From NCBI GenBank assembly GCA_027365515.1, contig DAHXMK010000045.1, forward strand, positions 1 through 8,816: a stretch of DNA of 8,816 nt, written 5' to 3'. Position numbers and translations under genes: made by a program. The stretch comes from Candidatus Aminicenantota bacterium (GTDB lineage: Bacteria > Acidobacteriota > UBA4820 > DSQY01). Under the pieces are notes generated by a model, which saw nothing but the letters and a program-made list of their open reading frames with translations, was not told where the DNA came from and did no database searches. Positions 1 through 5,609 of this stretch are shown one piece after another (position 1 is the first letter of the stretch; each line of letters begins with the position of its first letter).

Positions 1-1536
1 GGCGGCAAGAGCGCAGGGCTCTCCATGGCCGTCTCCCCTGGAACCGCGACGCCTCTTGGCGGGGCCCCGGTCAACCTTCGCGCCTCGGCGACCCCGTACG
101 GCGTTGCCTTGGACTGGGACCTGCCGGAACAGAGGCCAGGAATGCCAGTGTTGACGTACCGGGTAAAGAGAGGTGGAGCAAACGGCTTCGAGAGGATTTC
201 CAAAGGTCCGATTCTGCCCGGCGACGAAGAAAGCCAGAAGGTCCGACTGCCCCGCTTCACCGACCCTAAACCACCGGTGGAAAGAGAGGTCCGCTACACC
301 GCCACCGGAGTCGACGTTTTCGGCCGCGAGACGCCCGACGCGCCACCTGTTTCGGTCTTTGTGCCGGACTTCGAGGCTTCATATCCGCCGAAGGAGTTGA
401 AGGCCGAAGTCCAGGCAGGGAAGATCGCCCTTTCGTGGCGGCCTTCAGCCGATTCGAGAACGGCAGGCTATCTTCTTGAACGGTCGAACTTCTACCAAGG
501 CCCCTTCGTGGCCCTCGCGCAAAAGCCGCTTCAAGCGAAGTCCGACAGCTACGTTGACTCGGCGGTCCAGCCCGGGCAGCGCTACTGCTACAGGATTTCC
601 TCAAAGGACATCCATGACAAGGTTGGAGCGCCTTCGTCCCCAGTTATGGCCGTCGCCATAGGCGCGGCGCCGCCCCCAGCACCCACTTCGCTCACCGCTA
701 CCCTTGGGCCGCAAGCGGTGGTCTTGAAATGGTCGCCATGCCCCGTCCCCGTTGCCGGTTACCGGGTCGAAAAGCTAAACGTGGACAAGTGGGAGAGGCT
801 TTCGGAGAGAATAACTCCCGAGCCGAGGTACGACGACCCGTTGGTGCTCGGACAGGGAGGGCCAAGAAGTTACCGCGTTTTGGCGATCGGCAACGATGGA
901 CAACCAAGCGCGCCGTCGGACACGGTCAGCTTCACGCTTCCACCAGCACATCCCCCATCCGCTCCGAGGATCACCTCGTTCGACGCCACCGGCGGAAGAG
1001 TCCTTCTCGACTTCGTGCCAGGCGGGCCGCCTGAAGAGGTTTCGGGGTTCCTGGTCCTCAGAAGCGAAGCGATAGCCGCCGAGCCTGAGGTAGTGACGCC
1101 ACAGCCAATAGCTTCAGGAGCGCGCGGCTTCACCGACGAAAAGGTTTTCTCAGGAGCGACCTATGTTTACCGGGTCGTGGCGCTGGACTCGGCTCAAAAC
1201 CATAGCGACCCTTCGGCGCCGGTTACCGTACGAGTAGGTGAAAGAACGCTTTCAGCTCCGCCGCCGCCTTCAGGAAAATTCATTGCGACTCCTTTCCCCC
1301 AGGTTCTTATAACCTTCACGCCTCCAGCGGGACTTGATCTCACCGTCCTGCAACGCAAGGCCCCCGGAGAGAAGCAATGGATGAAAGTCGCCGGGCCGCT
1401 TCCGCCAGGCTCTTCCGAAGCGCTCGACCCGAGGCCGCCGAAAGGAGCATCAGTGGCGCTCTACAGGGTCTATTACCAGACGGCGGCTGGCAGCCCTGGA
1501 CCGCCTTCCAATCCGGTCGAGGTGAGGCTTAAATAG
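1..1536 (+). CDS. Fibronectin type III repeat protein, 5' end outside the window
   Basis: The reading frame is open to the first base, so the gene is 5'-truncated by the window. The ATG at 25 is probably internal, because the residues before and after it (KSAGLSMAVSPG) look like the last strand of a preceding FnIII domain. Counting from that ATG, five FnIII-like beta-sandwich units follow at about residues 14-113, 120-212, 218-305, 311-405 and 412-503. Each has a proline-rich linker, a core Trp or Phe near 'ALDW', 'ALSW' or 'VLKW', and a Y-R-V or Y-R-I strand late in the domain. The protein ends in the last domain, with no membrane anchor or sorting motif. FnIII arrays in bacteria usually sit in exported proteins and mediate binding or act as spacers. 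Any signal peptide or lipobox would lie upstream of the window. No enzymatic domain is visible and the ligand is unknown. Confident as a gene and as FnIII; specific function unassigned. Confidence 0.88.
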   Translation, partial: GGKSAGLSMAVSPGTATPLGGAPVNLRASATPYGVALDWDLPEQRPGMPVLTYRVKRGGANGFERISKGPILPGDEESQKVRLPRFTDPKPPVEREVRYTATGVDVFGRETPDAPPVSVFVPDFEASYPPKELKAEVQAGKIALSWRPSADSRTAGYLLERSNFYQGPFVALAQKPLQAKSDSYVDSAVQPGQRYCYRISSKDIHDKVGAPSSPVMAVAIGAAPPPAPTSLTATLGPQAVVLKWSPCPVPVAGYRVEKLNVDKWERLSERITPEPRYDDPLVLGQGGPRSYRVLAIGNDGQPSAPSDTVSFTLPPAHPPSAPRITSFDATGGRVLLDFVPGGPPEEVSGFLVLRSEAIAAEPEVVTPQPIASGARGFTDEKVFSGATYVYRVVALDSAQNHSDPSAPVTVRVGERTLSAPPPPSGKFIATPFPQVLITFTPPAGLDLTVLQRKAPGEKQWMKVAGPLPPGSSEALDPRPPKGASVALYRVYYQTAAGSPGPPSNPVEVRLK

Positions 1537-1560
1537 ACACATTCCCGAAGTGCAAACCTG

Positions 1561-1583
1561 GCTGCGCGGCTCTTTCCGCGAGC
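1561..1583 (+). other. Weak stem-loop after the FnIII gene
   Basis: GCT plus CGCGG at 1561-1569 (one bulged G) can pair with CCGCG plus AGC at 1576-1583 around a CTCTTT loop. It lies 25 bases after the FnIII stop codon. No T-run follows, so it is at best a poor intrinsic terminator or an mRNA 3'-end structure. The rest of the 143-base gap (1537-1679) holds the promoter described next and nothing else I can support. Confidence 0.3.
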
Positions 1584-1615
1584 TTGGCAGCGGCTGGCGC
1601 GTGCAAGGGCTGTCA

Positions 1616-1634
1616 ATTGCTTGACTAAAGCAAT
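1616..1634. promoter_or_regulatory. Inverted repeat over the -35 element, possible operator
   Basis: ATTGCTT (1616-1622) and AAGCAAT (1628-1634) form a perfect 7-bp inverted repeat separated by GACTA. The -35 hexamer TTGACT spans the end of the left arm and the spacer. A dimeric regulator bound here would compete with RNA polymerase. No regulator is encoded in the window, and a 7-bp palindrome can occur by chance, so the operator role is inference. Confidence 0.35.
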
Positions 1635-1649
1635 GGGCAGGACCATAAT
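1621..1649 (+). promoter_or_regulatory. Sigma70-type promoter for the small secreted protein
   Basis: TTGACT at 1621-1626 is one base from the TTGACA -35 consensus. CATAAT at 1644-1649 is one base from the TATAAT -10 consensus. The spacer is exactly 17 bases. The predicted transcript would start near 1656, giving a leader of about 24 bases that contains the ribosome binding site. No other promoter in the window is this clear. The assignment rests on the match alone. Confidence 0.6.
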
Positions 1650-1664
1650 ATAAGCGGAGTTTTT

Positions 1665-1673
1665 AGAAGGGGG
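1665..1673 (+). promoter_or_regulatory. Ribosome binding site for the gene at 1680
   Basis: AGAAGGGGG ends six bases before the ATG at 1680. It is a purine-rich Shine-Dalgarno-like site and supports this start, which also places an intact signal peptide at the N-terminus. Confidence 0.6.
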
Positions 1674-1679
1674 TAACCC

Positions 1680-2360
1680 ATGGCGCGCAGATTGGTTGTG
1701 ATTTCGCTCCTAATGGTTCTCACGATGGCGGTTTCCGCGGAGTACAAGATTTACCTCTCCAACGGCAAGGTGATTAACGCCGACGATAAGCCGCTCGTGC
1801 AGAACGGCATCGCCTATTTCCAAAAGCAGGGCATGGAGCTATACCTGCCGGTTGACCAGATTGACATGGCCAAGACCGAGGCGGGCGGGCCGGCTATGAC
1901 CCAGCAGAGCACGACCGCCGAGCCAAAGCCGAAGGCCGTCTTAAGGATCAATGACGACCAGTTGCAGAAGATCAGCCAACATTCGAGGCTTGCTAACGAG
2001 GGAGAGCTGGACAAGGCCGAATATCCCACTGAAAACCAGGGGGAAGGCACGCCGGCGCCCACTAACGCCCCTACGGGCGCCCAAGGCCGCGATGCGTTGC
2101 AGAACCAGGTGGCCGATATGGTCTCTCAAAGGGCCGACCTCCAGAAGCAGATGCTGGACCTGCAGGCGCAATTGAACGATCTTCGGAGCAAGGACGCGAC
2201 CAGCACGAACCTGACCGACAAGAACGCGGCGCAACAACAGATGAGCGCGGTGCAGAGCCAGTTGGATGGCGTACGGGGCCAGTTGAGCTCTCTTGACGGG
2301 CAGATCCAGAACGCTCAGCAAAAGTTGTCAAGTATGCCCGTCGTGGTGCAAGCACAATAA
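1680..2360 (+). CDS. Secreted coiled-coil protein of unknown function
   Basis: I do not recognise a named family for this 226-residue protein. Residues 1-20 form a signal peptide: an Arg-Arg start, a hydrophobic core, and a probable cleavage site after AVSA. Residues 21-66 are a short, probably beta-rich segment with the pattern KIYLSNGKVI...GIAYFQ...LPVDQIDMAKT, like small N-terminal domains I associate with envelope proteins of unknown function. Residues 67-135 are low in predicted order and rich in Thr, Pro and Ala. Residues 137-216 are rich in Gln, Leu and Asp with heptad-like spacing and should form a coiled coil. The protein is therefore likely periplasmic or outer-envelope and oligomeric. 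It has its own promoter and a following terminator, so it is probably monocistronic. The coiled-coil tail recalls periplasmic scaffold proteins such as YbgF/CpoB, but no TPR region follows and I do not claim homology. Confidence 0.85.
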   Translation: MARRLVVISLLMVLTMAVSAEYKIYLSNGKVINADDKPLVQNGIAYFQKQGMELYLPVDQIDMAKTEAGGPAMTQQSTTAEPKPKAVLRINDDQLQKISQHSRLANEGELDKAEYPTENQGEGTPAPTNAPTGAQGRDALQNQVADMVSQRADLQKQMLDLQAQLNDLRSKDATSTNLTDKNAAQQQMSAVQSQLDGVRGQLSSLDGQIQNAQQKLSSMPVVVQAQ

Positions 2361-2374
2361 GACCTTCGCCGGGC

Positions 2375-2410
2375 CGTTCGACTGGACGCACATGTCCGGC
2401 CAGTCGGACG
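2375..2410 (+). other. Stem-loop in the 3' untranslated region
   Basis: CGTTCGACTGG (2375-2385) pairs with CCAGTCGGACG (2400-2410): 11 pairs including one G-T wobble, around a 14-base loop. It begins 15 bases after the stop codon and lacks a T-run, so it is not itself a classic terminator. It sits just upstream of the strong terminator at 2435 and may act as a 3'-end stabiliser. Confidence 0.4.
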
Positions 2411-2434
2411 CCAGCCCCTAAGTTGTTCTGAACC

Positions 2435-2470
2435 AAGTCCCTGCATTTGCAGGGACTTTCATTTTATTCC
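2435..2470 (+). terminator. Rho-independent terminator after the coiled-coil gene
   Basis: AAGTCCCTGCA (2435-2445) and TGCAGGGACTT (2448-2458) are perfect 11-base complements. The T-rich run TTTCATTTTATT follows at once. This is a strong intrinsic terminator that separates the coiled-coil gene from the FecR/DUF6600 gene. The latter must then have its own promoter in 2460-2505 or depend on read-through; I see no convincing promoter there. Confidence 0.8.
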
Positions 2471-2504
2471 TTAATGGCAGCTATGTTGCATTTGCCGAGG
2501 CGTT

Positions 2505-2510
2505 GGAGGT
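2505..2510 (+). promoter_or_regulatory. Ribosome binding site for the gene at 2516
   Basis: GGAGGT ends five bases before the ATG at 2516. It is a near-perfect Shine-Dalgarno sequence and fixes the start of the FecR/DUF6600 gene. Confidence 0.75.
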
Positions 2511-2515
2511 GAACC

Positions 2516-4513
2516 ATGAGACCCCACAGCCTAAGAAGCTCTCTTATAACAACCCTGGCAATGGCGGCCCTAGTACCGCTCTTCGCCCAGGAATACGCAA
2601 CAGTCCGGCATGTTGATGGCGATGCTCAGGTTCTAGGCAACAGGGATACGCAATCGCAGCAGCTCACTATCAACACGCCACTTATGGATGGTGACACCGT
2701 CTGGACGGGTTCTTCCGGCAGGCTGGACATTTTCCTCCAAGACGGAACGCACCTCTGGCTCGACTACGACACCCGCCTCGAAGCATCGAGCTTCCCTAAC
2801 CTGGATCCGTCCGGCCAGCACCCGCTCGTGGCCAGGCTCTGGAAGGGCACGATGCTTTTGGATGTTCAGAACGACCCGAGCCAGAACAACGCTGGCGGGA
2901 TAACCACGCCTTCGTCCTATGTGACTCCGCTCCAGAAAGGCCTCTACCTGATCAACGTCGAGAACGTTGACCGGACCATGGTGACGGCAATCGAAGGCAG
3001 TTGCCAAGTCTCCAGCGGAGGGCAGACGGTTACGCTTGACAGGATGACGTCAACCTACTCCGAGTACGGTTATGGGCCGACGCCGCCGAGGCCGGCCGGG
3101 GACAATATGGCTCCATCTCTGCTTGCCTTCCGCGACCATAGCCTTCCAAGGCCGGAGCGCGGGAGCGACTCGGCGAAATACCTGCCCGAGAGCCTGGCGG
3201 CTTACGCAAGCGATTTCGACAACTACGGAACTTGGAGCTACAACGCGACTTACGGCAACGTCTGGCGGCCCCTGCCAGCTTACGCAGGACCAAACTGGAG
3301 CCCCTACTACGATGGCCGGTGGGCTTACACGCCATGGGGAACTACCTGGATTCCAGACGAGCCTTGGGGATGGGCGCCATGCCATTACGGCCGCTGGACC
3401 TTCATGGTAGGCTTCGGGTGGGGCTGGGTTCCTGGCGTCGTCTTCTCGCCCGCATGGGTGGCCTGGTACTGGGGCGACGGGTGGATCGGCTGGACCCCAT
3501 ATGGCTTCAACGGCCCGTGTTGGGGGCCGCGCGGCTGGCTCAGCGTCAACATCACTAACATCTATGTCAATAATGTAACAACAGTGGTTGTTGGACATCA
3601 TGGTCCTCCACCTAGCAATATCGCTCCAATTCTTCCTCCCCACCATCGCGAGCCGCCTCCTATCAGGCGAGGTTGGGAAGGTGGACCGGACCGAGGAGGA
3701 AACGGCTGGCATAATCAAATTGGTGGCATGAGCGGCGGCTTGCACCTGACTCCAAGGGACATTGACGCTTACAGATCTGGCCGCGTTGACATGGCCTCGC
3801 TTAGAGAAAGAGCCATCTCTCAGCGCACTAACAATGCCGGCCAACCTGGCTTGACTGGCTTTTCGGAACGTCCGAACCAACCTGGGCAGGGTTCTTGGGG
3901 ACGCGTCAGTAACTCTCCGCTGCCACCGAGCCGGGCTCAGCAAGGCGGCAACCCCGGCATGACTAATCGCCCAGGCTCAGATTGGAGAAGGCCAGGAGGT
4001 CCGGACTCAGGAATCTCGCCCAGACAAGGACAAACACCCTCCAACGGCAATGTTAACCCGCCACGCCTCCAACCTCGAGACGGCGGTGCAAGGGAAAACC
4101 CCGGCTATCAGCCGCCAGTTCGCAACGGCAACGGGACTTCTTCCAGACCCGAGCAGCCCCAGCGATATCAACCACGCCCCTCGGAGCAGCCAAGTTATCA
4201 GCCCAGGCCTTCTCAGTCTCCAAGCTACGAGCCAAGGCCATACCAGAGGCCTGCTTACGAGCCGCGTCCTACCCAACAGCCAAGTTATCAACCGCGGCCT
4301 TCGGAAGCGCCCAGTTACCAGCCCAGGCCTTCTCAGCAGCCGAGCTACCAGCCGCGCCCCTCGGAACCGCCAAGTTACCAGCCACGGCCTTCGCAGCCTC
4401 CAAGCTACCAGCCGCGCCCTGAACAGGCGCCACGCTACATACCAAGCAGGCCTGAGCCGCAGAACCAGCCTTCCCGCGGAGGAAATGGAAATCGTGGAAC
4501 CCATCGGCCTTAG
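2516..4513 (+). CDS. Secreted FecR-domain / DUF6600 protein with decapeptide-repeat tail
   Basis: This 665-residue protein has four visible parts. Residues 1-25 are a signal peptide (hydrophobic core, cleavage near LFAQ). Residues about 28-165 resemble the FecR domain: a V-x-G-x-A/V strand near 31-39, then GDTVWTGSSGRLDIFLQDG and an ITTPSSYVTP-like segment. Residues about 229-345 match the DUF6600 pattern of repeated YGxW, VWRP, DGRW, DEPWGWAP, HYGRW and GWGWVPG motifs, with 18 Trp between residues 240 and 341. Residues about 362-550 are low-complexity, rich in Pro, Gly, Arg and Asn, and 551-640 are nine decapeptide repeats of the type YQPRPSxxPS. True FecR sigma regulators have a cytoplasmic N-terminus and an inner-membrane helix. 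Here a cleavable signal replaces both and no sigma factor is adjacent, so a regulatory role is unlikely. An envelope or extracellular structural or adhesive role is plausible but unproven. Confidence 0.9.
   Translation: MRPHSLRSSLITTLAMAALVPLFAQEYATVRHVDGDAQVLGNRDTQSQQLTINTPLMDGDTVWTGSSGRLDIFLQDGTHLWLDYDTRLEASSFPNLDPSGQHPLVARLWKGTMLLDVQNDPSQNNAGGITTPSSYVTPLQKGLYLINVENVDRTMVTAIEGSCQVSSGGQTVTLDRMTSTYSEYGYGPTPPRPAGDNMAPSLLAFRDHSLPRPERGSDSAKYLPESLAAYASDFDNYGTWSYNATYGNVWRPLPAYAGPNWSPYYDGRWAYTPWGTTWIPDEPWGWAPCHYGRWTFMVGFGWGWVPGVVFSPAWVAWYWGDGWIGWTPYGFNGPCWGPRGWLSVNITNIYVNNVTTVVVGHHGPPPSNIAPILPPHHREPPPIRRGWEGGPDRGGNGWHNQIGGMSGGLHLTPRDIDAYRSGRVDMASLRERAISQRTNNAGQPGLTGFSERPNQPGQGSWGRVSNSPLPPSRAQQGGNPGMTNRPGSDWRRPGGPDSGISPRQGQTPSNGNVNPPRLQPRDGGARENPGYQPPVRNGNGTSSRPEQPQRYQPRPSEQPSYQPRPSQSPSYEPRPYQRPAYEPRPTQQPSYQPRPSEAPSYQPRPSQQPSYQPRPSEPPSYQPRPSQPPSYQPRPEQAPRYIPSRPEPQNQPSRGGNGNRGTHRP
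4166..4435 (+). repeat. Nine 30-bp in-frame tandem repeats, in 60-bp pairs
   Basis: Nine uninterrupted 30-base units encode Y-[QE]-P-R-P-x-[EQ]-x-P-[SAR]. Units differ mainly at third codon positions (for example CGC, AGG, CGT and CGG for the invariant Arg), so the peptide is conserved more than the DNA. Units 1-2, 5-6 and 7-8 also alternate as pairs: Ser-Glu then Ser-Gln at positions 6-7, and AGT then AGC for the last Ser. Units 2 and 6 share an 18-base identical core. A degenerate tenth unit (YIPSRPEPQN) follows. Confidence 0.9.
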
Positions 4514-4546
4514 TTCTTAATCTTCCGAGATCGCTTTCTTGCCCTT

Positions 4547-4580
4547 TGGGGGCGGCCCCATCCGCCCCCATATTTTTTTC
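4547..4580 (+). terminator. Rho-independent terminator of the FecR/DUF6600 gene
   Basis: TGGGGGCGG (4547-4555) pairs perfectly with CCGCCCCCA (4562-4570) around a CCCCAT loop, followed by TATTTTTTTC. This is a strong terminator for + strand transcription. The oppositely oriented ThiF-type gene ends at 4587, just beyond it. Read on the - strand, the hairpin is followed by AAAGGGC with no T-run, so it is not bidirectional by sequence. Confidence 0.85.
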
Positions 4581-4586
4581 GGCCTG

Positions 4587-5600
4587 CTAGATTCCTACAT
4601 ATCTCGCGTAGATCGAACGGGCCTTTGCGGCATCGCTAGTGTTTTGAACCATCGTCCTGCCGTCTTCATAAACTGTCAGCTTGAAACCCTCCAGATCGGT
4701 CTGGACGAGGTACTTGTTCCTATACGTTCGGCCAAAGATCGCCAGCCTGGACTCCAAAGCGGCCAGGTCAATCCTGGTTCCCTTCGGGGCTATTATCATG
4801 ACCCCGTTCTGTCCGCAAAGGCGGTTCGCCGAGCTTATGGCCCTTTCTTCGAGAAAATCGAAGCGGCCTTCTTGGCAGCAACGACAATTGGGGTCCATCT
4901 TGAACTCAGTGATCGCCAAGGACGGTTCTTTCAGGCTGATTCGCACGAACCATCTTGCCAGGTTTTCTTTATGGCCGGTCAGTAGCTTGACGGCTTCCGA
5001 GGCCTGGAAGGCCGCGACCGAAACCGGCGCGGAACCAAATACCCCGGCAGCTTCGCACGTAGGAACGCTTCCCGCAGCCGGCGCCTCCTTGAATAGGCAG
5101 CGAAGGCAAGGCCCTTCCCCCGGGACAATCGCCATGAGCGCGCCGTAGTCTGAAACGGCTCCGGCGTAAATCCACGGCTTGGCGGCTTCAACCGCTGCGT
5201 CGTTCAGCAGGAAACGCGTCTCGAAGTTGTCGGTGCCGTCCAACACGACGTCGCAACGTGAAAACAACTCCCTCGCCTCCTCGGCCATAATGTCGGCTAT
5301 CAGCGGTTCTATGGCTATTTCGGAGTTGGCTGCGCGAAGGTGCCTGGCGGCCGCTTCTGATTTTGGAAGCCTGTCGGCGACATCAGCCTCGGTGTATAGC
5401 ATCTGGCGGTGGAGGTTGCTCATTTCGACGACATCCCTGTCCGCCAGGATCAGCCTGCCGACACCGGCCCGCGCCAGCAAGGTGCTCGACGCGCTCCCGA
5501 GCGCGCCCATACCCACGATTCCGACGGTTGATTCCACAAGGCGCCGCTGCCCTTCGGCCCCAATCCACGGAACGAGTTCCTGCCTCGCGTAACGGCTCAT
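4587..5600 (-). CDS. ThiF/MoeB/HesA-family E1-like adenylyltransferase with C-terminal extension
   Basis: Proteins of this family use ATP to adenylate the C-terminal Gly-Gly of a ubiquitin-like sulfur carrier (ThiS or MoaD), in thiamine or molybdopterin synthesis. Visible hallmarks over 337 residues are the RYARQ N-terminus, the nucleotide-binding GMGALG loop (30-35), DRDVVEMSNLHRQ (54-66), Lys80, and the DGTDNFETR segment (121-129) with the Mg-binding-type Asp. CxxC pairs at C165/C168 and C239/C242 should hold a structural zinc. Cys182 in the PTCEAAGV segment sits at the conserved cysteine position. E. coli MoeB and ThiF have about 250 residues; the extra ~87 residues here (about 251-337) form a separate domain ending in YEDGR...ARSIYARYVG. 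It is not a rhodanese. I recall similar extensions in other bacterial ThiF-type proteins. The ATG lies 9 bp after the rodA stop with only a weak GAGAAAAG ribosome site, suggesting translation coupled to rodA. No carrier protein gene is nearby, so ThiF and MoeB cannot be told apart. Confidence 0.9.
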   Translation of the reverse strand: MSRYARQELVPWIGAEGQRRLVESTVGIVGMGALGSASSTLLARAGVGRLILADRDVVEMSNLHRQMLYTEADVADRLPKSEAAARHLRAANSEIAIEPLIADIMAEEARELFSRCDVVLDGTDNFETRFLLNDAAVEAAKPWIYAGAVSDYGALMAIVPGEGPCLRCLFKEAPAAGSVPTCEAAGVFGSAPVSVAAFQASEAVKLLTGHKENLARWFVRISLKEPSLAITEFKMDPNCRCCQEGRFDFLEERAISSANRLCGQNGVMIIAPKGTRIDLAALESRLAIFGRTYRNKYLVQTDLEGFKLTVYEDGRTMVQNTSDAAKARSIYARYVGI

Positions 5601-5609
5601 CGCTTTTCT

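Noticed and set aside
2460..2505. Promoter for the FecR/DUF6600 gene
   Set aside because: The AT-rich stretch after the terminator offers only poor -35/-10 pairs, such as TTGCAG with CTTAAT, where the -35 falls inside the terminator stem. A promoter is expected here but I cannot place it.
3050..3943. 297-codon open frame on the - strand opposite the FecR/DUF6600 gene
   Set aside because: It lies wholly inside a gene with a clear signal peptide and known domains. Its translation is Arg/Ser/Pro-rich without family motifs, as expected for the antisense of a Trp/Gly/Pro-rich coding region.
4166..4435. Possible CRISPR array (30-bp repeats)
   Set aside because: The units are directly adjacent with no unique spacers, are in frame, and encode a conserved decapeptide. 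No cas gene is present.
4007..4504. - strand open frame with regular repeats opposite the decapeptide tail
   Set aside because: Its regularity only mirrors the 30-bp coding repeats of the + strand gene, and it has no separate gene features.
4587..5600. E1-like gene as part of an anti-phage or ubiquitin-like conjugation system
   Set aside because: No E2-like, JAB protease, cyclase or ubiquitin-like gene is adjacent. The sequence has the standard ThiF/MoeB motifs and both CxxC pairs, so a sulfur-carrier adenylyltransferase is the simpler reading.
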